Assembly: GCF_018131185.1 (NCBI RefSeq) | Contig: NZ_JAFCJE010000001.1 | Span: 586,001 to 650,000, forward strand | DNA: 64,000 nucleotides | Origin: Bradyrhizobium diazoefficiens | GTDB lineage: Bacteria > Pseudomonadota > Alphaproteobacteria > Rhizobiales > Xanthobacteraceae | Direction of reading: 5' to 3' | Shown here: positions 1 to 8,493 of the stretch, one piece after another | Layout: every line of letters begins with the position of its first letter | How positions within the stretch are numbered: position 1 is the stretch's first letter | The notes under the pieces: generated by a model | What the model saw: the letters and a program-made list of their open reading frames with translations, nothing else | The model's database searches: none | What the model was told of the DNA's origin: nothing | Translations under genes and position numbers: made by a program

Positions 1-566
1 GCCTGCTGATGCGATCCGCCCATCATGCCGCGGATGCTGGAGAGCAGCAGCGAGCCGCCAACCACGCCGGCCGCAGCCGCCGCCGCCGTGCCGAGGAACG
101 AGCCGCCGCCACCGCCGACCGGCGATCCTCCCAAGCCCTGACCGGGGCCTTGACCAGGACCTTGGCCATAGGGCTGTCCGTAAGGCGGTTGGCCGTAGCC
201 CGGCTGGGACTGCTGCATGGCTTGGCCGGTGTTCCAGGCCGGCCGCGCGTCGCGCGGCGGCACGTTCGGAACCGAGCCCCGCGACGGACCGCCGCCGAAA
301 AGGGACTCGCGCATGGAATCAAGGAAGCCGCCGGACTGTGCCTGTTCGGGGGCCTGCCCCGCTTCCAGCTCCTGGATGCGAGCATGGGCGCGCTTCAGCG
401 CTTCGTCCTGCAGCAGCGTGGTCTGCACCAGCGCGTAGATCGCGCTCGGCGCCTTGCGCAAACCGTTGGAGATCGCGGCGGTCGCGTCGGGATCGCGTGG
501 TGCGCTTTCCAGCTTTGAAAGCCGGTCGAAAAGGTCGTCAACGAGCTGGCGTTCCTGCGGCGTCAT
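1..566 (-). CDS. DUF2076 family protein, 3' end cut by window edge
   Basis: The reading frame starts at an ATG ending at 566, preceded by a good ribosome binding site (GAGGAGAT), and is still open at base 1. About 188 residues are visible. The first 75 residues are helical and charged (MTPQERQLVDDLFDRL, then a stretch about paired QDEALKRAHARIQELEAG). A Gly/Pro/Gln/Tyr-rich linker with repeated PYGQ/GPGQG units follows, then an Ala/Gly-rich hydrophobic stretch. This layout matches DUF2076 proteins, often annotated as periplasmic ligand-binding sensor proteins, whose biochemical role is not established. No cleavable signal is visible. It is the last same-strand gene after the deacetylase gene, about 125 bases away. 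Confidence 0.8.
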   Translation of the reverse strand, partial: MTPQERQLVDDLFDRLSKLESAPRDPDATAAISNGLRKAPSAIYALVQTTLLQDEALKRAHARIQELEAGQAPEQAQSGGFLDSMRESLFGGGPSRGSVPNVPPRDARPAWNTGQAMQQSQPGYGQPPYGQPYGQGPGQGPGQGLGGSPVGGGGGSFLGTAAAAAAGVVGGSLLLSSIRGMMGGSHQQ

Positions 567-692
567 GATCTATCTCCTCTGCGCAAACCAAGCGCGAGGC
601 AGATGTAGGGTTCCATTGTGGCCCCAACAGTGCCGGCCGGATTAAATTTCGGTATGCGACAAGCTGCCCTCCCGCAGCCTTTATCGCCGGTT

Positions 693-1538
693 TCATCCCA
701 GCGTGGCGCCGCTGTCCGCGAGCAGGCGCGCGAAGGCATCGCCTGAGAGATACGCGTGCTCGCGTTCGCGGACATCCGTCATCGGGTCGAGGCCGGCGAG
801 GACATCGTCGACGAAGCCGGGATGGCACATCACGAGGCCGCCGTCCGGCAGGCCTTCCAGGAATTGCCGCATCAGCTCGCCGAAATCGGCCACCCGCGTG
901 AAGTCATAGGCACCGGCAAAGCCGGGGTTGAAGCTGAGGCCGGCGCTGCCGGCGCGGCGGCGGAATTGCGCGCTGAGGATATCGAGCAACATGGCCTTGG
1001 GAGAGGCCAGCCGCTCCCTGAGCGGCAGGTCTCGGCCGCCCTGACGCACCCAGGCGTTTGGCGCGACTTCGGCGACCGCTTCGACAAAGCCGTCGCGCAC
1101 CTGCGGGTAGAGCTGCACGTGCTGATGACCGTCGACGAAATCAGGCGCGCGGCCGAACGCCTCCGCGAAGGCGGCGAGCTGCGCCTTCACCTCGTTGCGG
1201 AAGAATTCAGGGTCGAGCCGCCGCACCAAGCCGGCGCGCAACAGCTTCGGAAACGGCATGAACATGTCGCCGTCGAGCGGACGGAAGTGCATGGTCAGCG
1301 GCCGGAACGGCGCCGACAGCGTCACGTGCAATCCGATCGCGCAGCGCGGGCTCGTGGTCGCGGACGCCTGGAGCGCCTCGACCTCGCTGCGCGCGATCGC
1401 CGGGCCCACCATCATCACCGAGGTGGCGTTGAGGCGGCCGCGTTCGATCAGGTCGCGGATGGCGCGGTTGACGCCCGGGCTGATGCCGTAATCGTCGGCG
1501 CAGAGCCAGATCCGCCGCAGGTCCGCGGCCGCGTTCAT
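693..1538 (-). CDS. ChbG/HpnK (YdjC-type) carbohydrate deacetylase
   Basis: This 281-residue protein has the YdjC/ChbG/HpnK pattern. WLCADDYGIS near residue 10 carries the metal-binding aspartates, IGLHVTLSAPF supplies a histidine, and DGHQHVQLYP supplies two more. Family members remove N-acetyl groups from amino sugars with a divalent metal. The start ATG overlaps the stop of the upstream glycosyltransferase by four bases (ATGA), so the two are translationally coupled. A GT2 polyprenyl-phosphate sugar transferase paired with a YdjC deacetylase resembles the FlmF2/NaxD pair of Francisella, which makes a deacetylated lipid-linked hexosamine for lipid A. The HpnK annotation (hopanoid-associated) is an alternative. 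No hopanoid gene is in the window, so the substrate is open. Confidence 0.85.
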   Translation of the reverse strand: MNAAADLRRIWLCADDYGISPGVNRAIRDLIERGRLNATSVMMVGPAIARSEVEALQASATTSPRCAIGLHVTLSAPFRPLTMHFRPLDGDMFMPFPKLLRAGLVRRLDPEFFRNEVKAQLAAFAEAFGRAPDFVDGHQHVQLYPQVRDGFVEAVAEVAPNAWVRQGGRDLPLRERLASPKAMLLDILSAQFRRRAGSAGLSFNPGFAGAYDFTRVADFGELMRQFLEGLPDGGLVMCHPGFVDDVLAGLDPMTDVREREHAYLSGDAFARLLADSGATLG

Positions 1539-2581
1539 TCGGCCGCCGTCCGCTTCGCGGCGTCGTCAGCCTTGTCGGCCTCGAAGTGCTTTTCACTGTG
1601 CTCGGCGACGAAGTAGATCGGGCGCGCCTTCAGCTCGGAGAGGATCTTGCCGATATATTCGCCGACGATGCCGATCATGATGAGCTGCACGCCGCCGATC
1701 GTCATCAAGCCGATCACCAGCGAGGGATAGCCGGGCACCTGCTTGCCGGTCGTCAACACCTCCCAGAGGATCGAAAGGCCGAACAGGAAGGCGCCACCGG
1801 CGAGTATGACCCCGAGCAGGCTCGCGAAGCGCAAGGGGGCGACCGAAAACGAGGTCAGGCCCTCGATCGACAGGCCAAGCAGGCTTGCGGCGTTGAACGT
1901 GGTGACGCCATGGGCCCGCGCCGCGGGCTCGTAGTCGACGCGGATCTGGCGGAAGCCGATCCAGCTGGCGAGTCCCTTGAAGAAGCGGTTGCGTTCCGGC
2001 AGCTGCCTGAGGGCGGCGACCGCGCGCGGCGAGAGCAGGCGGAAGTCGCCGGCGTCCTCGGGAATCTTCTGGCGCGCGCCCCAATTGATCAGCGCGTAGA
2101 AGCCGTGTACGGCAACGCGGCGCAGGAAGCCCTCGTTGTCGCGATGCGCCTTGGCGGTGTAGACGACGTCGTAGCCGTCATCGATCCAGTGCCGCACCAG
2201 CTGTTCGATCAGGGCCGGCGGATGCTGGCCGTCGCCGTCCATGAACATGACGGCGCCGAGCCGGGCGTGGTCGAGGCCGGCCATCAGCGCCGCCTCCTTG
2301 CCGAAATTGCGCGACAGAGACACCACCTGGACGCCGATCGAATTGGCCGGCAATGACCGCGCGATCGAGAGCGTCGCGTCCTTGCTGCCGTCGTCGACAT
2401 AGACGACCTCGCAAGCCAGCCGATAGCGCTCCCGCATGGTCTTCGCGAGATCGCAGATTCGCTGGTGCAGGGCGGCAAGGCCCGCCGCCTCGTTGTAGAC
2501 GGGGACGACGATCGACAGTCCCTTCGCGGCGGCGCTGCCCGCGGTGGTCGTCATGCCTGACACGTCAGAGCCCAGCGTCAT
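1535..2581 (-). CDS. GT2 family polyprenyl-phosphate glycosyltransferase (GtrB/ArnC/DPM1-like)
   Basis: The protein is 348 residues. A cytosolic GT-A domain begins at about residue 24 (LSIVVPVYNE), with nucleotide-sugar and metal motifs VYVDDGSKDAT and MFMDGDGQHPP. Two C-terminal membrane helices follow (around FASLLGVILAGGAFLFGLSIL and LVIGLMTIGGVQLIMIGIVGEYI), and the tail is charged. This is the architecture of enzymes that transfer a sugar from a nucleotide donor to undecaprenyl phosphate at the inner membrane. The first ATG (2581) has GGAACC upstream; an internal ATG at 2554 is possible. It is the first gene of a pair with the YdjC-type deacetylase. The transferred sugar cannot be read from sequence. 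Confidence 0.9.
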   Translation of the reverse strand: MTLGSDVSGMTTTAGSAAAKGLSIVVPVYNEAAGLAALHQRICDLAKTMRERYRLACEVVYVDDGSKDATLSIARSLPANSIGVQVVSLSRNFGKEAALMAGLDHARLGAVMFMDGDGQHPPALIEQLVRHWIDDGYDVVYTAKAHRDNEGFLRRVAVHGFYALINWGARQKIPEDAGDFRLLSPRAVAALRQLPERNRFFKGLASWIGFRQIRVDYEPAARAHGVTTFNAASLLGLSIEGLTSFSVAPLRFASLLGVILAGGAFLFGLSILWEVLTTGKQVPGYPSLVIGLMTIGGVQLIMIGIVGEYIGKILSELKARPIYFVAEHSEKHFEADKADDAAKRTAAE

Positions 2582-2681
2582 CGATCAAGGTTCCAGAAGC
2601 GTTCAAAGTCATCTCAACAGCATATGGTAGCTGCCGTTTGCTGTCGCAAAGCTGAACGGAAAAGCCGAACGGACCCGGGGC

Positions 2682-3659
2682 TCATCGCCGCAGGAACGCC
2701 TCGAGCTTGGCGAACAGCGGGTTCTCCCGGTCGAACACATAGTCGAGCGAAACCACCGAGACGGTCTCGGCGCCATGCTCGCGCAGGAAGCTTGCCAGCG
2801 CATAGAGCTGCCCCGGGGGGCAGTGCAACGTCAGCATGCCTGACGAGGTCGGTCCGCCGAACGGGGTCTCGACGCCGTACCGGTTGTGGGCTTCGCCGAG
2901 CAGGGCGGCGTCGCATTGCCGGAAGCGGGTGCGGACCTCGCGGTATTTGTTGGCCCGCGCCCGCGCTGCGATGTGATCGAGGATGATTCGCGCCGTCTCC
3001 CGCGCCTGCGGCGACCAGTCGGCCTCCTTCGACGCCACGAGATTGGCCTGGCTGCGCAGGATCACGCCGTCGTCGAGCACCCGCAAGCCGTTGGCGGCGA
3101 GGGTCGCGCCGGTCGTGGTGATGTCGACGATCAGCTCGGCGCTGCCGGCCGCCGGCGCGCCTTCGGTTGCGCCGGCGCTCTCGACGATGCGGTAATCGCT
3201 GATGCCGTGGGCCTGGAAGAACGCGCGGGTGAGATTGACGAACTTGGTCGCGACCCGCATCCGCATGTGATGCTGCTCGCGGAAGCCGGTGGTGACGTCG
3301 TCGAGGTCGGCCATGGTGCGGACGTCGATCCAGGCCTGCGGCACCGCGACGACGACGTCGGCATAGCCGAATCCGAGCCCTTCGATCAGCGACACGCGCT
3401 TGTCGGCGTCCGCGATGGTCTCGCGCACGAGGTCCTCGCCGGTGACGCCGAGATGCGCCAGGCCGCGCGATAGCTGCGCGGCGATCTCGCTCGCCGAGAG
3501 ATAGGCGACCTCGACATTGTCGAGGCCCGCGATGGTACCGCGATAGTCGCGGGCGCCGCCGGCTTTCGACAGCTTGAGGCCGGCGCGGGCGAAGAAGGCT
3601 TCGGTGTTTTCCTGCAGGCGGCCCTTGGAGGGAACGGCCAGAACGAATGGCGCGCTCAT
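2682..3659 (-). CDS. hisG: ATP phosphoribosyltransferase catalytic subunit HisG
   Basis: This enzyme catalyses the first step of histidine biosynthesis, joining ATP and PRPP to give phosphoribosyl-ATP. The catalytic part begins with [11 protein letters not shown] and carries the phosphate-binding motif [21 protein letters not shown] near residues 175-195. At 325 residues it is longer than the short HisG (about 210-230) that normally partners HisZ. About 80 extra residues at the C-terminus (from roughly [36 protein letters not shown]) look like a small beta-alpha regulatory domain. It lies four bases downstream of hisZ in an obvious two-gene operon. Confidence 0.95.
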   Translation of the reverse strand: MSAPFVLAVPSKGRLQENTEAFFARAGLKLSKAGGARDYRGTIAGLDNVEVAYLSASEIAAQLSRGLAHLGVTGEDLVRETIADADKRVSLIEGLGFGYADVVVAVPQAWIDVRTMADLDDVTTGFREQHHMRMRVATKFVNLTRAFFQAHGISDYRIVESAGATEGAPAAGSAELIVDITTTGATLAANGLRVLDDGVILRSQANLVASKEADWSPQARETARIILDHIAARARANKYREVRTRFRQCDAALLGEAHNRYGVETPFGGPTSSGMLTLHCPPGQLYALASFLREHGAETVSVVSLDYVFDRENPLFAKLEAFLRR

Positions 3660-3663
3660 GATT

Positions 3664-4815
3664 TTACGCTCCCACCTTGCGGCCGATCCGGGTCAGCGCG
3701 TCCACCCAGACCGAGAAGCCGACCGCCGGGATCGGCTCGACTGAACCGAGCTGGGTCATCAGCCCGTCATAGCGGCCGCCGGCAACCAGCGGCTCGGCGC
3801 CGTTGCCCCGATGATGCAGCTCGAATTCGAAGCCGGTGTAATAGTCGAGGCCGCGTCCGAACGCGGTCGAGAAGCGCGTCTGCTTCACGTCGATGCCGCG
3901 TGCGGCCATGAAGCCGACCCGGCTCTCGAACTGATCGATGGCCGGGGCAAGGTCGAGCTTGGCATCAGAGGTGAGCGCGCGCAGCGCGGCGATGGCGTCG
4001 TCGGGATTGCCCGCGATCGACAGAAAGCGCTTGAGCACGGTGATCGCCTCGCGCGGTAGCGCGCCGCCCTTCAGCGTCGATTGCTCGAGGAAGCGATCGG
4101 CGATTTCGGCCGTGGTGCGCCCGCCGACATTGGTGGTGCCGGCGATCGACATCAGATCCGTGACGAAGGCGAGCGCCGCCTTGCGGTCGGAACCGGCGAG
4201 CGCGGCGAGCACGCCCTGGTATTCGCTGGGGCCAGCGGTGGTCGCGGCCGCCAGCCGCTCCAGATCCTGCTCCAGGCTGATCTTGCGGTTGAAATCCTTG
4301 ACCAGGCGGCGGCGCCAGACCGGATAGAGGTCGAGCGCGTCGAGCAGCGCGTTGAACAGAGCCACGTCGCCAGTGCGGATCTCGACGTCGCGGACGCCGA
4401 AGGCCGCGGTCGCCTCCAGCGCCAGCGCCAGCATCTCGGCATCGGCCGCGGCGCGGTCCTGGCGGCCGAACGATTCGATGCCGGCCTGGAGGAATTCGCT
4501 GGCCTGGCCGCTGCGGTAACGAAACACCGGGCCGAGATAGCTGAACCCCGCCGGCTGGCCGGCGCGGTCGGAGGCGAGATAGTCGCGGGCAACGGGAATG
4601 GTCAGGTCCGGGCGCAGGCACAGCTCCTCGCCGGACAGATCGGTCGTCAGGTACAGGCTCTTGCGGATGTCCTCGCCGGAGAGGTCGAGAAACGGCTCAG
4701 CCGGCTGCAGGATGGCGGGCTCGGCCCTGACGTAACCGGCCTGCGCGAACGACAAGAGCAGCGTATCCGCCCAGGCGGCGGAGCCGGCAGCATTCGTGGT
4801 GGCAGTCGCGGTCAT
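3664..4815 (-). CDS. hisZ: ATP phosphoribosyltransferase regulatory subunit HisZ
   Basis: HisZ is a catalytically inactive relative of histidyl-tRNA synthetase that binds HisG and mediates histidine control. The 383-residue product has the class II synthetase fold signature ([47 protein letters not shown]) and a final motif 3-like [13 protein letters not shown]. It lacks the anticodon-binding domain expected of a true HisRS, which is about 420 residues or more. I chose the ATG ending at 4815 (MTATATT...); an in-frame ATG at 4827 and a longer frame to 4920 are less likely. The next gene is hisG, four bases on. Confidence 0.93.
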   Translation of the reverse strand: MTATATTNAAGSAAWADTLLLSFAQAGYVRAEPAILQPAEPFLDLSGEDIRKSLYLTTDLSGEELCLRPDLTIPVARDYLASDRAGQPAGFSYLGPVFRYRSGQASEFLQAGIESFGRQDRAAADAEMLALALEATAAFGVRDVEIRTGDVALFNALLDALDLYPVWRRRLVKDFNRKISLEQDLERLAAATTAGPSEYQGVLAALAGSDRKAALAFVTDLMSIAGTTNVGGRTTAEIADRFLEQSTLKGGALPREAITVLKRFLSIAGNPDDAIAALRALTSDAKLDLAPAIDQFESRVGFMAARGIDVKQTRFSTAFGRGLDYYTGFEFELHHRGNGAEPLVAGGRYDGLMTQLGSVEPIPAVGFSVWVDALTRIGRKVGA

Positions 4816-4947
4816 AACGGGGTCCATCGTCCCGGTGGAACCGGGCAGGCAAGGGATAAGGACAGGATTGGCGCAGCCCTTAGCATGGCCGATGCGCGGT
4901 TTCGACCTCCAAAGGATCAATCGCTTAACGGGTGGGCAATGCCGGGA

Positions 4948-5694
4948 TCAGTTGCCCCAATCGCCCAGCACCGCCTGCACCAGCGCCAGCGCCGCCACCG
5001 CGGCGGTGTCCGCCCGCATGATCCGGGGGCCCAAGGCCAGCCGAAGGATCTTGGGCTGCCGCAGCAGCAGGGCCCGTTCCTCTTCGGCAAAGCCGCCTTC
5101 GGGGCCGATCAGGACGTCAATACCTTGTCCAGCCGCCCGCGCGGCTTGCAGGCTCTGAACCGGGTTTTCGACCTCGGCCGCCTCGTCGCAGAAGATCAGC
5201 AGGCGGTCGGCCGGGCGCTGGCTGAGGAAGCGCTCCAAGGCTACCGGTTCGGCGACGCTGGCGATGCTCAAAATCCCGCATTGCTCGGCGGCCTCGACGA
5301 CATTGGCCCGCATTCGCTCGGTATTGACCCGGGAGGCTTGGGTGAACCGGGTCAGAACCGGCTGCAGCGTCGCGGCGCCCATCTCAACGGCCTTCTGAAC
5401 CATGTAGTCAAGCCGGGCGTGCTTGAGCGGGGCGAAGACGTAAGCGAGGTCGGCCAGCCGGTCCTGCGGCCGGGTCTGCTGAAGGATGACGAGGCCGTCC
5501 GGCCGCTTGCGGCCTTCAATGGCGGCCTGCCATTCGCCGTCGCGGCCGTTGAACGCCAAAACCTCGGCCCCCGCGGCAAGCCGCAGCACGTTGCCGAGAT
5601 AATTGCTCTGGTCGCGGTCGAGCGCGACCCTGGCGTCCTGGGCCAGGGCAGCATCGACGAACAGGCGGGGAGCACGAAAATCGTGGGCAGGCAT
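4948..5694 (-). CDS. rsmE: 16S rRNA (uracil(1498)-N3)-methyltransferase RsmE
   Basis: The 248-residue SPOUT-family methyltransferase methylates U1498 of 16S rRNA with S-adenosylmethionine. An N-terminal PUA-like part (RLFVDAALAQDARVALDRDQSNYLGNVLR) precedes the catalytic knot domain. That domain carries LIGPEGGFAEEE and LGPRIMRADTAAVAAL, the two hallmark cofactor-knot motifs. Length and motif order are normal for the family. It lies on the same strand just upstream of hisZ but with a separate 130-base gap, so co-transcription is possible but not shown. Confidence 0.95.
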   Translation of the reverse strand: MPAHDFRAPRLFVDAALAQDARVALDRDQSNYLGNVLRLAAGAEVLAFNGRDGEWQAAIEGRKRPDGLVILQQTRPQDRLADLAYVFAPLKHARLDYMVQKAVEMGAATLQPVLTRFTQASRVNTERMRANVVEAAEQCGILSIASVAEPVALERFLSQRPADRLLIFCDEAAEVENPVQSLQAARAAGQGIDVLIGPEGGFAEEERALLLRQPKILRLALGPRIMRADTAAVAALALVQAVLGDWGN

Positions 5695-5905
5695 CGTTCA
5701 AAAGTCCAACTTGAGGCCGTTATTAACCGAAAGCAGCCATTTCGGGGGTAAATATTGCCAAGCTCGTGCGTCGGCGCGCCGCGCTCTTGCCCTATTCGAC
5801 GGGTTGTTAAGGGCCGGCGGGAATCGTAAAATCGCGAGCACGCTGGTTGCGCTTCAATTGGGAAGACGCCGGACCCCGTAAGCTCCTGCCGGAGAGACCT
5901 TCTTG

Positions 5906-6571
5906 ATGATCCGTCATTTGATGGTTCCGATCACTGCCGCCATGGTCACCCTGAGCGCCGCGGGCGCCTATGCGCAAAGCGCCTTCCCGGCGCCGCTGCC
6001 GAATCAGGCTGCTACCAGTTCCGCGTTTCCCCCCGTGAACGGCTCGGCGCCGACCGCTTCGGTCGGCACGGCGCCGTCGCAATCGTCCTTCCCCGTGAAT
6101 GGCGCTGCGCCCCTCGGGGGCGCTGGCGCGTTCAGCGCAGCTCCGCCGACGCAAGCCGGTACCGGCGAGGACTGCATGAAGGCGTTCATGCCCCTGCGCG
6201 AAGAAGCCGAGAAGCGCGGCAAGCTGATCAAGGCCGCGAGCGACCGTCATGCGGCGCCGGACGAGGCCTGCAAGCTGATCCGCAATTTCAGCCAGGCCGA
6301 GTCGAAGATGCTCAAGTACATCGAGGCCAATGCCGCCAAATGCGGAATCCCGGCGCAGGTCGGTGATCAGATGAAGGCCGGCCACAAGAACACCGAGGCC
6401 ATGGCGACCAAGGTTTGCAACGTCGCGGCACAGATGCAGAACCAGCCTCGCGGTCCGGCCGGCCCGTCGCTGAGCGAGGTCCTGGGGTCGGGCTCCGCAC
6501 CTGAGGCCAATGCCGGCAAGAAGGGCGGCAGCACCTTCGATACGCTCAACGGCAACGTCCTCACGCGATGA
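5906..6571 (+). CDS. secreted hypothetical protein with conserved cysteines
   Basis: I do not recognise a named function. The 221-residue product starts with a Sec-type signal peptide (about 23 residues, ending SAAGAYAQS). A Pro/Ala/Ser-rich low-complexity region runs to about residue 85. A helical segment follows with cysteines in EDCMKAF, DEACKLI, AAKCGIP and TKVCNVA, which could form two disulfides. The tail is disordered. The ATG at 5906 has GGAGA ten bases upstream, which I prefer to the in-frame TTG at 5903. A long hairpin begins three bases after the stop. It is probably periplasmic and seems typical of Bradyrhizobium-type genomes. Confidence 0.75.
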   Translation: MIRHLMVPITAAMVTLSAAGAYAQSAFPAPLPNQAATSSAFPPVNGSAPTASVGTAPSQSSFPVNGAAPLGGAGAFSAAPPTQAGTGEDCMKAFMPLREEAEKRGKLIKAASDRHAAPDEACKLIRNFSQAESKMLKYIEANAAKCGIPAQVGDQMKAGHKNTEAMATKVCNVAAQMQNQPRGPAGPSLSEVLGSGSAPEANAGKKGGSTFDTLNGNVLTR

Positions 6572-6573
6572 TA

Positions 6574-6640
6574 CACGTGCCGCCGATTTGAAGTTCCTAC
6601 GGTGCTCGTCGCGGAACTTCAAATCGATAAGCGGCACGTG
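6574..6640. repeat. long near-perfect inverted repeat (hairpin) after a stop codon
   Basis: The left arm at 6574-6597 pairs base for base with the right arm at 6613-6640 apart from a four-base bulge (ATAA, 6627-6630). This gives 24 paired bases around a 15-base loop. Each end is the palindromic CACGTG. The hairpin starts two bases after the TGA of the secreted protein and ends 30 bases before ubiA. It could be a transcription terminator without a U-tract, an mRNA-stabilising stem, or a small mobile palindrome. Confidence 0.85.
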
Positions 6641-6670
6641 AATTGAGAGTTCGTACCGGATTGCGCCGCG

Positions 6671-7627
6671 ATGGAATACGAGCTTCGAAAACTGGGCACT
6701 AGCACATCCGCCCGCGTTGCCGATTCCACCGGCAACTGGGTCGATACGCGTGCGCCGCAATGGGCGCGGCCTTATTTGCGCTTGTCCCGCTTCGATCGTC
6801 CGATCGGCTCCTGGCTGCTGCTGATGCCGTGCTGGTGGTCGGCAGCGCTCGCGAGCGGCATGGCGCATGACGTCCGCGACCTTCCGCTCACCATCGTCCT
6901 GTTCTTCGTCGGCGCCTTCGCGATGCGCGGGGCGGGCTGTGCCTGGAACGACATCACCGATCGCGATCTCGACGACAAGGTCGAGCGCACCCGCTCGCGG
7001 CCGCTGCCCGCGGGGCACATCACCGTGAAGCAGGCGTTGGCCTTCCTGGTCGCTCTCGCGCTGGTCGGGTTCGTCGTGCTGCTCCAGTTCAACCGCTTTG
7101 CCGTCATGACCGGCATCGCCTCGCTCCTGATCGTCGCCATCTATCCCTTCATGAAGCGCGTCACTTGGTGGCCGCAGGTCTTTCTCGGGCTCGCCTTCTC
7201 CTGGGGCGCGCTGATGGGCTTTGCCGTCACCTTCGGACGCATCGACGTCACCGCGCTGGTGCTCTATGCCGGTTCGATCGCCTGGGTGATCGGCTATGAC
7301 ACGATCTATGCGCATCAGGACGCCGAGGACGACGCGCTGATCGGTGTCAAATCCACCGCGCGCCTGTTCGGCGCCCATACGCATCAGGCGCTGATCCTGT
7401 TCTATGGCGTCGCGGTGATGCTGATCGGTGTCGCGCTGGCTTCGGGCGATGCGCGCTGGCCGGCCTGGCTCGGGCTTGCCGCCTTCGCCGCGCATCTGGC
7501 GTGGCAGATCGCGCGCTTGCGGATCGACGATCCCGAGCTGTGCAAGCGCCTGTTCTATTCGAACAGGGATGCCGGGCTGATGCTGTTCGCGGGGTTGCTG
7601 GCCGACGCGGTGATGCGTTCGGCGTAG
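6671..7627 (+). CDS. ubiA: 4-hydroxybenzoate polyprenyltransferase UbiA
   Basis: This integral membrane prenyltransferase attaches the polyprenyl tail to 4-hydroxybenzoate in ubiquinone synthesis. The 318-residue protein shows both aspartate-rich motifs, NDITDRDLDDKVERTRSRPL near residues 97-116 and GYDTIYAHQDAEDD near residues 208-221, plus about eight hydrophobic helices. A cytosolic N-terminal extension of about 35 residues precedes RLDRPIG-like RLSRFDRPIGSWLLL. It stands alone between two repeat elements: the 67-base hairpin upstream and a palindromic repeat immediately at its stop. Confidence 0.95.
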   Translation: MEYELRKLGTSTSARVADSTGNWVDTRAPQWARPYLRLSRFDRPIGSWLLLMPCWWSAALASGMAHDVRDLPLTIVLFFVGAFAMRGAGCAWNDITDRDLDDKVERTRSRPLPAGHITVKQALAFLVALALVGFVVLLQFNRFAVMTGIASLLIVAIYPFMKRVTWWPQVFLGLAFSWGALMGFAVTFGRIDVTALVLYAGSIAWVIGYDTIYAHQDAEDDALIGVKSTARLFGAHTHQALILFYGVAVMLIGVALASGDARWPAWLGLAAFAAHLAWQIARLRIDDPELCKRLFYSNRDAGLMLFAGLLADAVMRSA

Positions 7628-7694
7628 GTCGCCGTGCCCACGATCTTTCAATGATCGATAGAAAGGTGGGCACGCTTCGCATTGCCCACCTACG
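7623..7694. repeat. dispersed palindromic repeat (GTGGGCA/TGCCCAC type)
   Basis: The outer ends CGTAGGT and ACCTACG pair. Inside, GTGCCCAC (7634-7641) pairs with GTGGGCAC (7666-7673), which can alternatively pair with the TGCCCACC at 7683-7690. The ubiA stop codon lies within the left end. A similar element with GTAGGGTGG/CCACCCTAC ends lies at 36715-36759. Such repeats are common between genes in Bradyrhizobium genomes and may act as terminators. Confidence 0.7.
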
Positions 7695-7710
7695 GCACCG
7701 TGATTGTCGT

Positions 7711-8229
7711 TCAATTCCTGGCGATGATCTCGCGCTCGCCCTGATGAACGGTGAGCTCGCGCGCCATCGCAACACGGCGGCGCATCAGGAATTTCGGACG
7801 GCGGGCTCGGATCGCATTGGCGCGGCGGCGGCGGGCTGCGGGCTTGCGCGCACCTTCGTCGAGCTGCGGAAGTGCGAAGAGCTCGCTCCAGACCGCCCAG
7901 GCTTCCGCGAGTTCTTCGCTATCGGCGCCGACCAGCAGCGGCACCGAGAGGGAGGGATCGCGATGCACGAGCACGAGGGCTTGCGCCTCGTCATTGCCGC
8001 GCAGCGCGACACCGGTGAAGTCGCTGACGCGGACGTTGATCGCCATCTGCATGCCGCGGACGGCACGACGCAGCACGACACGCTCGCGATGAAGCTCGAT
8101 CTGCCTCGTGTATCCGTCGGCGCGCGGATCATGCGCATCGAAGCGGACCGGGAGGGAAAGAGGGTCGAGCCGCAGAGAGCGGCTCGACCCGGCGGGACCG
8201 ACCCCGCATGTTGCTGTTTGACGCCTCAC
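7711..8229 (-). CDS. DUF6101 family protein
   Basis: The 172-residue soluble protein has no known function. The central part (residues 45-115, from HRERVVLRRAVRGMQMAINVRV to LLVGADSEELAEAWAVWSELFALP) looks like a compact alpha/beta domain. It is followed by a very basic segment (ARKPAARRRRANAIRARRPKFLMRRR). I recall this as DUF6101, restricted mainly to Bradyrhizobium relatives. The start is a GTG ending at 8229 with GGGGAG upstream. A perfect 12-base-pair hairpin lies inside the first 25 codons (8162-8190), which might influence translation. Confidence 0.7.
   Translation of the reverse strand: MRRQTATCGVGPAGSSRSLRLDPLSLPVRFDAHDPRADGYTRQIELHRERVVLRRAVRGMQMAINVRVSDFTGVALRGNDEAQALVLVHRDPSLSVPLLVGADSEELAEAWAVWSELFALPQLDEGARKPAARRRRANAIRARRPKFLMRRRVAMARELTVHQGEREIIARN
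8162..8190. repeat. perfect 12-bp hairpin inside the DUF6101 N-terminal coding region
   Basis: GGGTCGAGCCGC (8162-8173) and GCGGCTCGACCC (8179-8190) are exact reverse complements around a five-base loop. They lie within codons 14-23 of the DUF6101 gene. The stem would be stable in mRNA of either strand. Confidence 0.75.
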
Positions 8230-8338
8230 GGCTCTAGTTCTCCCCGCCGGGATTATATTCCCGGTCGATGCGAGGACCTTAGCGCGCGCTCTTCCGAAAC
8301 CGCTTAAAAAGGCTGGTTAATCCATCCTCACTGCTGCT

Positions 8339-8386
8339 CATGATTGACAAGAGCTTGGCGCGCATGATTGACGAGACGTTGCGCGC
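8339..8386. repeat. imperfect 24-bp tandem repeat upstream of pmbA
   Basis: CATGATTGAC occurs at 8339-8348 and again at 8363-8372. Each copy is followed by a similar purine-rich and GCGC-containing tail, giving a 24-base period. It lies in the divergent gap between DUF6101 (minus) and pmbA (plus), about 110 bases before the pmbA start. TTGACA at 8344-8349 resembles a -35 box but has no convincing -10 partner. A tandem regulator-binding site is possible. Confidence 0.55.
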
Positions 8387-8493
8387 AACCGGCGAATCTG
8401 AGCTTTTGGCGGGCTGAAAATGCTTGAAGTCCGCGCCATTAGGGCACATCTGTGGGTTCCGGTCCCGAACCCCGCCCCAACAGGATTTCGTTC

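Noticed and set aside
4081..5751. 556-residue plus-strand frame across hisZ and rsmE
   Set aside because: It spans two real minus-strand genes and their gap; no motif or ribosome site supports it.
5807..7714. Long minus-strand frame opposite the secreted protein and ubiA
   Set aside because: The ubiA aspartate motifs on the plus strand are unambiguous; the antisense product is low-complexity with no family match.
8339..8386. Tandem repeat as a CRISPR remnant
   Set aside because: Only two contiguous imperfect units without spacers and no cas genes.
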